From: Paraprevotella sp964523985
GTDB taxonomy: Bacteria > Bacteroidota > Bacteroidia > Bacteroidales > Bacteroidaceae
NCBI GenBank assembly: GCA_964523985.1
Contig: CAZGBV010000002.1
Location: forward strand, 1 to 64,000
Length of the DNA: 64,000 bases
Reading direction: 5' to 3'
Shown here: piece by piece, positions 53,174-62,170 of the stretch
How positions within the stretch are numbered: position 1 is the first letter of the stretch
Layout of the letters: each line of letters starts with the position of its first letter
Notes under the pieces: generated by a model
What the model saw: the letters and a program-made list of their open reading frames with translations, nothing else
Told to the model about the DNA's origin: nothing
The model's database searches: none
Position numbers and translations under genes: made by a program

Positions 53174-54736
53174 TTAGTTGACAATCACTTCCATGGAACC
53201 ATTGAGTGTCCGTTCCGCCCCGTCAGGCCCTACGGCTCTTATGCGGGAGATGTAGAACCGTTTCCCACGTCCCAGCGAACGGAACATCATGCGCTGTCGT
53301 TCGGTGAAAGAAGCTCCGTCCGACACCGCCGGCACAGCGTTCCCCATATTGTCGAAAAACACCGTCTCGAACCCCAACACACAGAACTCGATATTCAGAA
53401 GGCCGTCATCGATGGCCGCTCCAATGCCTTTCGTCGCCATCAGTACTTGTTTGGACAAGCGTCCCCCGTGAAAGCGGTCGTTTCCGCCTTGGATTGCATA
53501 CTCTATGTAAGCCGAGGGGTCGGGAAGTTTGCGCACGTGGAATGTGAACTGTCCCATTTTCTGCATATGCCCCTCCATGTCGGCATTGACCGTTATCACG
53601 ACATCCTTTCCAGCCTCCGCTGGCCGGGCTATGTATTTTCCTACCCCTAAGGGCTGAAGCACACCCCCACTCATGGAAGTCACAACCTTGTTGGCGGGGA
53701 TGCCCGGGACGGAGACGCTCATGGGGTTCTCGTATCCGACGTAAAGCACATTCATCAAGTCCGCCGACACCGTAGCCGACGGAGCCACCACGGAATAAGG
53801 TTGCGAGAAGTCTCTGCGCACCATTTGCCCACGCCCGTCCATCATCTCGATGTGACCGTCAAGCGTAAAGTCGCCCGTATTCGTGCACACCGTCTCGTAC
53901 AGCCCGTCGGGCGAGGATATTTGCCGACCGCCGATGTAAATTGCCGGCCGTTTGGTAGTGTCCACTGCTGCCATGATTATCCGTGCGCTGAATTTTCCGC
54001 CTTGCACCACCGTGCGCGAGGACGGTATGACGAACGCGTTCAACTCGTTCACGCGCAAATCCTTGATGTCCACGTTGGCCGCCAAGGCATGAAGCACTTC
54101 TCCCTCGGCGTAGCGCACGTCGCTCTGCAACTTGGAAAGCAAGGTGACGGCCGCCGCCACAGGCATATTCTCGAACATATACTCCTGCCAGTTTTTCCCC
54201 AAGGTGCCGGCTTTTTTCGGCACCGCCGTGCTGAGGTTGTCCGCAATGATTTTCTTCTGCACTTCGTCCGCCAGCATGTCAATGATGCTTTCGCGGAAGG
54301 TGTTGATTGCATCGAACAGCCTTTGCCCTTCGCCCCTGCGCGGTGCCAGCATCACTCGCGAAGTCGCCTCCAAGTCTTCCTTGTTCTTCACGTTTTTCAC
54401 GTCGCCTTCCTCTCCATCTGCCTGTTTCACTATACTGACTTTCAACGCTTCCGCGTAATCATACAAGGAGTCCGAGATGCTTTTCACGTAGTGTGCCTTA
54501 TCGAACCATTCCTTCACTTTGGCCGGATTGGCTTCCATCTGTTCCCGCAAGTCCTCGTAGAGAGTCTCGTTGGAAACGGAAGCGTTCGCCGTGGTGCGCA
54601 GGAGGCTGTCTTCCACCAATGAAAAGCCGTTCAAGACATCGGAAGACACGTTCAAAGCCAGCATGGCCATCAGCACCACGTACATGAGGTTAATCATTTT
54701 TTGGCGCGGAGACATTCTGATTTTCCGGAATTCCAT
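53174..54736 (-). CDS. gldM: Type IX secretion/gliding motor protein GldM (PorM)
   Basis: A 520-residue inner-membrane protein with a short cytoplasmic start, one transmembrane helix (MINLMYVVLMAMLALNV) and a long periplasmic part made of helical D1 and beta-rich D2-D4 domains. With GldL it forms the proton-driven rotary motor of the type IX secretion system. Family hallmarks include MSPRQKMINLMYVVLMAMLA and PKKAGTLGKNWQEYMFENMP. It lies 17 bp after gldL. Confidence 0.95.
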   Translation of the reverse strand: MEFRKIRMSPRQKMINLMYVVLMAMLALNVSSDVLNGFSLVEDSLLRTTANASVSNETLYEDLREQMEANPAKVKEWFDKAHYVKSISDSLYDYAEALKVSIVKQADGEEGDVKNVKNKEDLEATSRVMLAPRRGEGQRLFDAINTFRESIIDMLADEVQKKIIADNLSTAVPKKAGTLGKNWQEYMFENMPVAAAVTLLSKLQSDVRYAEGEVLHALAANVDIKDLRVNELNAFVIPSSRTVVQGGKFSARIIMAAVDTTKRPAIYIGGRQISSPDGLYETVCTNTGDFTLDGHIEMMDGRGQMVRRDFSQPYSVVAPSATVSADLMNVLYVGYENPMSVSVPGIPANKVVTSMSGGVLQPLGVGKYIARPAEAGKDVVITVNADMEGHMQKMGQFTFHVRKLPDPSAYIEYAIQGGNDRFHGGRLSKQVLMATKGIGAAIDDGLLNIEFCVLGFETVFFDNMGNAVPAVSDGASFTERQRMMFRSLGRGKRFYISRIRAVGPDGAERTLNGSMEVIVN

Positions 54737-54753
54737 TTCGCGTTCCTTTCCTA

Positions 54754-55680
54754 TTAATCCGTTCGTCCCGTTGCCGATCCGCCCGGCGCGTATTTCATGT
54801 TCACCGTCATGGCTTGTATCATGCGGTTGTAGATGGCGTTCAGTTCTTCTATCTGGTGCGCCATCTTGCGTGTCTGCTCGTTGATTTGGTCTATCGTGCC
54901 CACTTGGGTGCTGATGCTTTTCAGTTGCATCTCGTATATCGTGTTGATGCCCGTCAGCGTGCGGTTCAGGTTATCCATCTCCTTGGCATCGCGTGTCATG
55001 CGTTCGGCTTGTTCGGACACGTGCGCCAAAGTCTCGGTCAGAGCCTTCAGTTCTTCCACGTATCTTTCGGTCGCCTCTTTCATTTCGGGTGTGGCGGCAA
55101 GGCGTGCGTCTTCAAGCACTTTGGCGAAGAGCTCTGCGTTGACAGCGTTCACCATGTCAGCCAAAACCTTTACGTCTGGTTGTTGTCCGGTGCGTCCCTG
55201 TGTGATGTCCACCGGACTGGTGGATTCCGTGCTTGCCATGGCCGCGGAGTGGGAAAGATGGGTTTCACCGCCTCCTCCGCTGATGACGACCGTTCCCCCC
55301 ACGACGATGGGTTGTGACTCCCCATCGCTCGCCGCGTCCGTCCGGTGTTCTCCTTTTCGCAAGGTTTCTGTCTGGTATTCAGTCTCGTCAGCTGGCTCTT
55401 CCCTCCATCCTCCGTCCCCTGCAACTGCTCTGGCCCGTTCCTTCTCCTGTTTCAGTCGCTCCGGGTTGTCGAAGCCGGAAATGAAGAACACCAGAACTTC
55501 CGTTCCCATGCCGATGAACAGCATCGCGTTGGCTCCTGGAATGTGGGTCAGCTTGAACAGCGCACCGAGGATGACCACAGCCGCCCCCCAGCTATATGCG
55601 TAATTCAGGAACGTCTGGCCGGGCACTGATTCTATCCATTCCTGGATGCGGATGATAATGTTTTTCCCGTTCTTAGCCAT
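54754..55680 (-). CDS. gldL: Type IX secretion/gliding motor protein GldL (PorL)
   Basis: A 308-residue inner-membrane protein. Two adjacent transmembrane helices occupy residues about 18-70 (YAYSWGAAVVILGALFKL and AMLFIGMGTEVLVFFIS), with the acidic residue in the second helix that is expected to carry protons. A linker of low-complexity residues and a long cytoplasmic helical region follow, ending in ELNAIYNRMIQAM. It forms the motor with GldM. Confidence 0.95.
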   Translation of the reverse strand: MAKNGKNIIIRIQEWIESVPGQTFLNYAYSWGAAVVILGALFKLTHIPGANAMLFIGMGTEVLVFFISGFDNPERLKQEKERARAVAGDGGWREEPADETEYQTETLRKGEHRTDAASDGESQPIVVGGTVVISGGGGETHLSHSAAMASTESTSPVDITQGRTGQQPDVKVLADMVNAVNAELFAKVLEDARLAATPEMKEATERYVEELKALTETLAHVSEQAERMTRDAKEMDNLNRTLTGINTIYEMQLKSISTQVGTIDQINEQTRKMAHQIEELNAIYNRMIQAMTVNMKYAPGGSATGRTD

Positions 55681-55700
55681 ATCACTACCTCTTTTGTCTT

Positions 55701-57131
55701 TTATTTACGCTTATTGGTTGTTCCCGTCACGGAACGCACGCAACGGAAGCCGATGAAAGAACGCGGCTGGTTTTGGTATTCATACGAACGCCACACGGAA
55801 CGTATCATGGACTCCGGGTCTTTCCAGGAGCCGCCCCTCACCGATTTCTTTTTCAAGCGGTAAGGGTCTTCTTTCGCGGCGTTGTATTTCTGTTCCGGGT
55901 TCATGTCGCTCATGTTGTCCACTCCCGACTCGGTGTACACCGTACTTGTCCATTCCGCCACGTTCCCCGCCATGTCGAACAGGCCGCTGGAATTGGCCGA
56001 ATACGACCCACATTTGGACGTTATCAAGCTTCCGTCTTCGGTATAGTCGCCGCGGTCGGGCTTGAAGTTGGCAAAGTAACAGTTCTTCTCGCTCTTCACT
56101 CCTTTCGTTTCCCAAGGGAACATATTGCCTTCCGAGCCGCGTGCGGCAAATTCCCATTCTACCTCCGTCGGAAGGCGGTAGGGTTGTATCTGGTCGGCGG
56201 CCGCACCCATGCCACGTTTCAGGAATTCCGTGCGCCAGTTGCAAAAAGCATTGGCCTGTTCCCATGTCACGCCCACTACCGGATAATCGTTGTAGGCCGG
56301 ACTGGAGAAATACTGTAGCATATATCGTTCATTCTCGGCGTTGGAGAAATCGTTTACCCAACACGTCGTGTCGGGATAGACGTTCACGATGTAAGTGTTC
56401 AAGAAATCATACAGTCCGGAGAGCGGGCGGTTGACGGTCTCGCGCACGATACGGCCCTCGTCGTCTATGTAGGCCGTGTCCTTGGAAATCATGACCGTTT
56501 CGTCGGCATTCACGGTATGGTCGGTGTTCAAGTCGCGCTCCTCTGCTATCAAGCGGTTTTTGCGCAAAGCGGCCGCAGTACGGTCGAATACCTCGTAACG
56601 ATAGTTCATCTGGCGCACGTCGAGCATCTTTTCCCCCGTGACCGGGTTCGTCACGTATACGCTCTCTATCGCCCTCTGCTCGTCTTCGTTCGGGCGTTTC
56701 CAGGGTATGGGCTTCTTCCAGTTCAGGTAAGGGATGACGGGATTGCCATACTTGTCCTCTTCTACCTTGTAGGTCTCGTCGCCCGCGTAAGCAGGGTCGG
56801 CCAAACGTTCGCGGATGATGGAGTCGCGCACCCAGTAGACGAACTGGCGGTATTTGGCATTCGACACTTCGTTGGCATCCATCCAGAAGCCGTCCACCGA
56901 AATTTCCCTCGTGGGAATACTCATTCCCCACAAGGTGTCGGTTTCTTCCGTGCCGATTTTCAACGAACCTTTCTTCACAAATACCATCCCGTAGGGAGTC
57001 GGTTCACTGTAAGCCGTCCCTCCGATGCCGGTGACTTCCCCGCCCGTGGCGGTGGATGCCGTACGGGGACTCAGGCAAGAGGCGAGTGCCAGCCCTGCCA
57101 TTACTCCCGATATTAACCCGCAACACTTCAT
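55701..57131 (-). CDS. gldK: Type IX secretion/gliding lipoprotein GldK (PorK)
   Basis: A 476-residue lipoprotein with a lipobox (LASC) in MAGLALASCLSP. The body has a formylglycine-generating-enzyme-like (SUMF1) fold: SVDGFWMDANEVSNAKYRQF, VVGVTWEQANAFCNWR, YRLPTEVEWEFAARG and GGSWKDPESMIRSVWR. GldK uses this fold structurally, not as an enzyme. It forms the periplasmic ring with GldN. First of the KLMN series, 21 bp after porP. Confidence 0.96.
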   Translation of the reverse strand: MKCCGLISGVMAGLALASCLSPRTASTATGGEVTGIGGTAYSEPTPYGMVFVKKGSLKIGTEETDTLWGMSIPTREISVDGFWMDANEVSNAKYRQFVYWVRDSIIRERLADPAYAGDETYKVEEDKYGNPVIPYLNWKKPIPWKRPNEDEQRAIESVYVTNPVTGEKMLDVRQMNYRYEVFDRTAAALRKNRLIAEERDLNTDHTVNADETVMISKDTAYIDDEGRIVRETVNRPLSGLYDFLNTYIVNVYPDTTCWVNDFSNAENERYMLQYFSSPAYNDYPVVGVTWEQANAFCNWRTEFLKRGMGAAADQIQPYRLPTEVEWEFAARGSEGNMFPWETKGVKSEKNCYFANFKPDRGDYTEDGSLITSKCGSYSANSSGLFDMAGNVAEWTSTVYTESGVDNMSDMNPEQKYNAAKEDPYRLKKKSVRGGSWKDPESMIRSVWRSYEYQNQPRSFIGFRCVRSVTGTTNKRK

Positions 57132-57152
57132 ATAATATACGTCATTATAAGA

Positions 57153-58118
57153 TTACAATATTCTCACGCTCTCGTGTTTGTTCTTTCCTTTCTTGAACAA
57201 GTCCAACTCCGTCTTGTAGCCGACGATGATTTCATGGCTTCCGTTCAACGCCCCGACACCGCCCGTGTACATCTCATAGGCGTAACCGAGATCCACGCCG
57301 TGGAAGTTTCCCCCGAACAGGAAACTGACGGAATTAGACGGGCTGTATGACACGCCTCCATACAGTTCGTGCCTGTTGCCGTGGTAGGCGACGCGCCACG
57401 TCACGTCCGCCCGGAAACCGACCGCATCGGAACGCAACATTGCATTCGCGTATATAATATATAACGGGCTTTTGAGTCGGATATTGTATCCACCCGTCAA
57501 ATAATAAGATGGCGAGACCTTGAATTCGTTCGCCTTTTCCTCTCCCAACGAGATGGTGGGCGAGGTGCAGTGCATCATCGCCGCGCCGACGTACCACGAC
57601 TTGCCGGCGTATTGGATGCCGAAATTTATGTCGATGCCCACCCCGTCGACCTCCGTTGTGGGGAACGCAGGGTCTCCGGTCTCCCCCAAGTCCAAGCTTT
57701 CCCCGTCGAAAGTTTCGCTGAGCATGGACAGATGAATGCCACCACTCAGCTTGCCTCCCCACAAAGGTTGGTGATAGGCATATTGCAGGTAAAATTTCTG
57801 ATGCTTGAATAGGCCTATCTGGTCGTTAGTGAACCCCACCCCGACCCCGTGTCTTGCGCTGATGAAAAACAGCGGCAAGTCGGCGTAGGCGTACATCACG
57901 GTGGGAGCATTCTCGAAGCCGGTCATCTGCGTGCTGTACGCTCCCCGGAAGTTCAGCATGGCCTCCTGTCCCGTCGCCGCCGGATTGTAAAAGGCCGTCA
58001 TGGCCCAATAGTTGACAAAAGACGGGTCGTACTGAGCCTTTGCCTTTCCAGACGACAGGCTCAGCACAAAGATAATCCCTACCAGTTTCGTTCCTGTTCT
58101 CACTGTCTTTCCGACCAC
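57153..58118 (-). CDS. porP: PorP/SprF-family type IX secretion outer-membrane protein
   Basis: A 321-residue outer-membrane barrel protein with a signal peptide (LVGIIFVLSLSSGKAKAQ) and the hallmark YDPSFVNYWAMTAFYNPAATG at the mature N-terminus. PorP/SprF proteins help deliver particular type IX substrates to the surface. The only start in frame is GTG at 58118. Gene order porP-gldK-gldL-gldM-gldN equals that of Porphyromonas gingivalis porPKLMN, so the unit is a complete T9SS core. Confidence 0.93.
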   Translation of the reverse strand: MVGKTVRTGTKLVGIIFVLSLSSGKAKAQYDPSFVNYWAMTAFYNPAATGQEAMLNFRGAYSTQMTGFENAPTVMYAYADLPLFFISARHGVGVGFTNDQIGLFKHQKFYLQYAYHQPLWGGKLSGGIHLSMLSETFDGESLDLGETGDPAFPTTEVDGVGIDINFGIQYAGKSWYVGAAMMHCTSPTISLGEEKANEFKVSPSYYLTGGYNIRLKSPLYIIYANAMLRSDAVGFRADVTWRVAYHGNRHELYGGVSYSPSNSVSFLFGGNFHGVDLGYAYEMYTGGVGALNGSHEIIVGYKTELDLFKKGKNKHESVRIL

Positions 58119-58274
58119 CTTATTTTAAGGAAACTAAATCTTTCCTTTTTTATTGCCTGACACGGTGCAAAAATCATCGTTTTTGACATGATTCGCCCGA
58201 CAATGCAAACCGACAGCCGAACGGTCTGAGGATAACGGCCTTGTTCCCATGGAATCTCAACATTTTCAAGGCTA

Positions 58275-58616
58275 GTGATTCATCGTATGCCCCGAAGTAC
58301 GAAAGGTCTTTCGACAGAAAATACGGGAAAAAGAGCCAAGAAAAAGGCGGATTATTACGCGACAAAAAACGTATATTTGCTGACAGATGCCGTGCAACGG
58401 GATTTGGGGCGACCTTGCTTGAATTGCGGCATCGACAGGATGAAGTTCGGACAAGCCGCCACGAGCGGACAAAACCTGCGCTTGGTCACAAAACTTGAAA
58501 CACTGGCCAATCTGGGCGATGCCATCAAGGCTAGAATCAAGTTCACGATAGATGTTAAGAAGACAGGAAAGAAAGCGTTGGAAAGCATCGCCTTCTTTGT
58601 CTATTATTTTAACTGA
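58275..58616 (+). CDS. Doubtful small ORF with an internal -7 box
   Basis: The frame encodes up to 113 residues with no recognised domain; a CLNCG pair occurs in the middle. A perfect -7 box TATATTTG lies at 58372-58379, inside the frame, so the transcribed product may instead begin at the ATG at 58440 and be 58 residues long (MKFGQAATSG to FFVYYFN). The composition is like neither a typical neighbour gene nor random sequence. It could also be a decayed gene or the host of a small RNA. Confidence 0.35.
   Translation: MIHRMPRSTKGLSTENTGKRAKKKADYYATKNVYLLTDAVQRDLGRPCLNCGIDRMKFGQAATSGQNLRLVTKLETLANLGDAIKARIKFTIDVKKTGKKALESIAFFVYYFN
58372..58379 (+). promoter_or_regulatory. -7 box TATATTTG
   Basis: Exact TAnnTTTG match followed by C on the plus strand, 61 bp before an ATG at 58440. 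No gene on the plus strand within this interval is otherwise well supported. Confidence 0.5.
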
Positions 58617-58643
58617 CCATGTGAGGCGAGTCCGGTTCTCAGG

Positions 58644-59876
58644 TCATTTTCGCTTTAACACGCTGTTCATCACGCGTATCGATGATACCAGCTTGCCCGT
58701 GGAGGTAAACACGTCCACGTTCCACACATGCGAGGAACGCCCCTTGTGCACGATTGTGGCGACAGCTCTCACCGTGTCTCCCTCATGAGCCGAGGAGATA
58801 TGGTTGCCGCTCACCTGCATCCCCACCACGAACTCGTCGGAATTGCATACCACCATCGATCCGAACCCGGCCACCGTTTCCGCCAAAGCCAGCGTGGCTC
58901 CGCCGTGCAAGATGCCGAAAGGCTGGCGCGTACGGTGGTCTACTGGCATGGTGGCTTCTATGCGTTCGTGGGAAGCGTAAGTGTATTGTATACCCAAGTT
59001 TCCCATCAACGTGGTTCGCGCCTGAGCGTTCAGCGCGTCGAGCGGTATCGCGTTCTCGCGCACTTCCGCCAAAAAAGCATTTTCCACCGCCACCGCCACG
59101 CCGTCTTCGTTGTTCGAAAGTGTCACGTAATCAGCGCAACGTTTCACCGAATCCGGAGCATTGCCCATAGCGATACCCAAATCGGCCAGTTGCAACATGG
59201 TCACATCGGCCACACCGTCGCCGAACACCACAATCTCGTCAGTCTTGATGCTCTCCTTTTCCATAATGACACCCAGCGTGTTGGCCTTGTCTACCCGGCT
59301 ACCCACTACTTCAAGGAAGAACGGCTCGGAGCGGAACACATCCAACATGCCGTTCAATCGGCGTTTCCAGTGGCCTTCCAATTCCACCAAAGCCTCCTCG
59401 TCATCGCTCACCAACATACATTTACAGGGAGGGTAGTCTATCGCCGCGGAGAAGAACTCCTGATAATCCAGCTTCATGCCGTTCAAATCCGCCTCAGCCT
59501 TCACGTGCGGGTCGTCCGGATTGTTCGTCACTACCGTGTCGCCGTTGTAGGTGAGAATCGAGAAGCCGTTCTTATTGGCTTTCTTCTCCAGATACGCGAT
59601 ATATTCGAGATTGATGCGACGTTCGAACACCACTTCCCCGTTGGAAGCGTTGATAACCTGCCCTCCGTTGTAAGAGAGAACGTAGCCGCCATACGTACCT
59701 AATTCCAGTTGCTTGGCCAACGGCAACAGGCCGTAAGTGGGACGACCCGATGCCAACATGATGCGCACACCCATCTGTTGCACTTTGAGCAAGGTGTTCA
59801 GTGTCCGCTTGCTAATTTCTTTCTTGTCGTTCAACAGTGTTCCGTCCACGTCGAGCACCAACATCTTGTACTTCAT
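58644..59876 (-). CDS. Cof-type HAD phosphatase fused to a hot-dog thioesterase
   Basis: A 410-residue two-domain protein. The N-terminal 270 residues are a Cof/HAD-IIB phosphatase: LVLDVDGTLLND (nucleophile DxD), ASGRPTYGL and FGDGVADVTML with the acidic pair. The C-terminal 130 residues are a PaaI/MenI-like thioesterase with PFGILHGGATLALAETVAG. The second half resembles 1,4-dihydroxy-2-naphthoyl-CoA hydrolase of menaquinone synthesis; no other men gene is in the window. The ATG at 59876 is used because the -7 box at 59903 excludes the earlier in-frame start. Confidence 0.9.
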   Translation of the reverse strand: MKYKMLVLDVDGTLLNDKKEISKRTLNTLLKVQQMGVRIMLASGRPTYGLLPLAKQLELGTYGGYVLSYNGGQVINASNGEVVFERRINLEYIAYLEKKANKNGFSILTYNGDTVVTNNPDDPHVKAEADLNGMKLDYQEFFSAAIDYPPCKCMLVSDDEEALVELEGHWKRRLNGMLDVFRSEPFFLEVVGSRVDKANTLGVIMEKESIKTDEIVVFGDGVADVTMLQLADLGIAMGNAPDSVKRCADYVTLSNNEDGVAVAVENAFLAEVRENAIPLDALNAQARTTLMGNLGIQYTYASHERIEATMPVDHRTRQPFGILHGGATLALAETVAGFGSMVVCNSDEFVVGMQVSGNHISSAHEGDTVRAVATIVHKGRSSHVWNVDVFTSTGKLVSSIRVMNSVLKRK

Positions 59877-59902
59877 ACGCCACGCTTTTTTGTTCTTGTA
59901 CA

Positions 59903-59910
59903 CAAAGGTA
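59903..59910 (-). promoter_or_regulatory. -7 box TACCTTTG for the HAD-thioesterase gene
   Basis: Exact TAnnTTTG match on the minus strand, 26 bp before the ATG at 59876. Confidence 0.6.
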
Positions 59911-60119
59911 CGTAAAAAACGGGATTTTCGCACCCGGTGCGCAAGAAAAATAGTGGAAACTCTTCAAAAAGGAGCAAGAGAATGGTCAACTCATCGTGAA
60001 ACTTCCTTTTTGGTCTCGGGGCAATCTCCCGTGTGCCTCATACCCATGCAAAGCGATAAAAATCATAGAGTCGCCCTAAAAAGTTGATGCGGACACTTAA
60101 CGAAATGCTGAAAATTGAT

Positions 60120-60127
60120 TATCTTTG
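60120..60127 (+). promoter_or_regulatory. -7 box TATCTTTG for the NifU-like/GGGtGRT operon
   Basis: Exact TAnnTTTG match followed by C on the plus strand, 69 bp before the NifU-like ATG; the leader would be about 60 bases. Confidence 0.6.
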
Positions 60128-60196
60128 CAACGAAGTGGAACGCGAGTCATAAGGGAAGACCGCGTTGTGTATGTTTACCTATAAAGAAGTATAATT

Positions 60197-60898
60197 ATGG
60201 TTTATTCGCACGAAGTAGAAAACATGTGTTGCGTCGCCAAAGGCCCGAACCACGGGCCAGCTCCCATCCCCGAAGAAGGCAAATGGGTACAGGCAAAAGA
60301 AATCAAAGACATCTCGGGTTTGACACACGGTATTGGATGGTGTGCCCCCCAGCAGGGAGCTTGCAAACTGACACTGAACGTGAAAGAAGGCATCATACAA
60401 GAATGTCTGGTGGAAACCATCGGATGCTCCGGCATGACCCACTCCGCTGCCATGGCTTCTGAGATTCTTCCGGGCAAGACTATCTTGGAAGCGTTGAACA
60501 CCGACTTGGTTTGCGATGCCATCAACACGGCCATGCGCGAATTGTTCCTCCAAATCGTTTACGGTCGCACACAGTCGGCATTCTCCGATGGAGGACTGAT
60601 GATTGGTGCCGGGTTGGAAGATCTGGGCAAGGGGTTGCGCAGTCAGACCGGCACTCTTTACGGCACGTTGGCTAAAGGCACGCGTTATCTGGAACTGACC
60701 GAGGGTTATATCACCAAGATGTTCCTTGACAAGGACAGTCAGGTATGCGGTTACGAGTTCGTGCACATGGGCAAGTTCATGGAGGCTGTCAAGAAAGGCG
60801 TACCGGCGGATGAAGCCCTGAAATCCGTGACGGGAACATACGGACGCACGAAGCCTGAACAAGGAGTTGTTAAATCTATTGACCCACGCAAAGAATAA
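60197..60898 (+). CDS. NifU/IscU-like scaffold-type protein
   Basis: A 233-residue protein whose first half resembles the NifU N-terminal iron-sulfur scaffold fold. Cysteines are found in ENMCCVAKGP, IGWCAPQQGACKL and TIGCSGMTHSAAM, roughly where the scaffold Cys ligands are expected. The second half is not recognised. It is the first gene of a pair with a GGGtGRT protein, a partnership that recurs in anaerobes (family knowledge). Function unproven; cluster assembly or metal handling is a guess. Confidence 0.8.
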   Translation: MVYSHEVENMCCVAKGPNHGPAPIPEEGKWVQAKEIKDISGLTHGIGWCAPQQGACKLTLNVKEGIIQECLVETIGCSGMTHSAAMASEILPGKTILEALNTDLVCDAINTAMRELFLQIVYGRTQSAFSDGGLMIGAGLEDLGKGLRSQTGTLYGTLAKGTRYLELTEGYITKMFLDKDSQVCGYEFVHMGKFMEAVKKGVPADEALKSVTGTYGRTKPEQGVVKSIDPRKE

Positions 60899-60915
60899 TA
60901 AGGAGGAACCGGATT

Positions 60916-61926
60916 ATGATTAGAGAAGTGAAATTTGAAAGTCAGGACCGCCGCATCAAGCAGATTTTGGTTGCGTTGAACGAGAACGGCATTAAAGATA
61001 TTGAAGAGGCTAACGAAATCTGCGAAAGGGCGGGGTTGGATCCTTACAAGACATGCGAGGAGACACAGATGATTTGTTTCGAGAACGCGAAGTGGGCTTA
61101 CGTGACAGGGGCGGCTATCGCATTGAAGAAAGGATGCAAGAACGCTGCCGACGCGGCGGAAGCCATCGGCATCGGCTTGCAATCGTTCTGCATTCCCGGC
61201 TCTGTGGCCGACGACCGCAAAGTAGGCCTCGGCCATGGCAACTTGGCTGCCCGCCTGCTCCGCGAGGAAACTCAGTGCTTCGCCTTCCTTGCAGGCCATG
61301 AATCTTTCGCCGCCGCCGAAGGTGCCATCAAGATTGCCGAAATGGCTAACAAGGTGCGAAAGAACCCGTTGCGTTGCATTCTGAACGGATTGGGCAAGGA
61401 TGCCGCCATGATTATATCGCGCATCAACGGCTTCACTTACGTACAGACCAAGTTCGACTATTTCACAGGGAAACTGGAAGTGGTGAGGGAAATCCCTTAC
61501 TCCGACAGTCCGCGCGCCAAGGTGAAATGTTACGGTGCCGACGACGTGCGCGAAGGCGTGGCTATCCTGTGGAAGGAAAACGTGGATGTCTCTATTACGG
61601 GCAACTCCACTAATCCGACACGCTTCCAGCATCCCGTGGCCGGCACCTACAAGAAAGAACGTATATTGGCAGGCAAACCTTATTTTTCGGTGGCTTCGGG
61701 CGGCGGCACGGGTCGCACATTGCACCCTGACAACATGGCCGCAGGCCCGGCTTCTTACGGGATGACAGACACGCTTGGGCGTATGCACTCCGATGCCCAG
61801 TTCGCGGGTTCTTCTTCAGTTCCCGCACACGTGGAAATGATGGGCTTCCTCGGCATCGGCAACAATCCGATGGTGGGTTGCACGGTGGCTTGCGCCGTGA
61901 ACGTGGCCTTAGCCCTGAACAAGTGA
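60916..61926 (+). CDS. GGGtGRT-family protein
   Basis: A 336-residue protein with the family-naming motif SGGGTGRTLHPDNM near residue 260, followed by SSVPAHVEMMGFLGIGNNP and a Cys-containing VGCTVACAVNVAL end. Other Cys (EICERAGLDPYKTCEETQ) lie near the N-terminus. The family has no known activity. A perfect AGGAGG lies nine bases before the ATG, unusual in this phylum. It follows the NifU-like gene by 17 bp and is closed by a strong terminator, so the two form a closed bicistronic unit. Confidence 0.85.
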   Translation: MIREVKFESQDRRIKQILVALNENGIKDIEEANEICERAGLDPYKTCEETQMICFENAKWAYVTGAAIALKKGCKNAADAAEAIGIGLQSFCIPGSVADDRKVGLGHGNLAARLLREETQCFAFLAGHESFAAAEGAIKIAEMANKVRKNPLRCILNGLGKDAAMIISRINGFTYVQTKFDYFTGKLEVVREIPYSDSPRAKVKCYGADDVREGVAILWKENVDVSITGNSTNPTRFQHPVAGTYKKERILAGKPYFSVASGGGTGRTLHPDNMAAGPASYGMTDTLGRMHSDAQFAGSSSVPAHVEMMGFLGIGNNPMVGCTVACAVNVALALNK

Positions 61927-61955
61927 ATGGGGAGCGACGTAACAGGAAAAACAGA

Positions 61956-61995
61956 GGAGTCGTGTCACGGCAAGCGACGCGGCTCCTTTCATTTT
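61956..61995 (+). terminator. Terminator of the NifU-like/GGGtGRT operon
   Basis: GGAGTCGTGTC (61956-61966) pairs with GACGCGGCTCC (61976-61986) over 11 bp including three G-T pairs, with a nine-base loop, followed by TTTCATTTT. It lies 30 bp after the stop. Confidence 0.8.
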
Positions 61996-62170
61996 GCCAT
62001 AAATCTGCCATAACATAAAAGGGAAGACGGCATTACTTTATTCCAGGCATTTTCTCTCCGGTCTTGAAAGGGAGTTTCCCCGAATTAAGGTCGGGCTTTC
62101 TGAAAGGCAAGAATTTAATGGGAAAAAGGGAAAATACCGTTTAATAATAATTAGGATAGCATAATACAAT

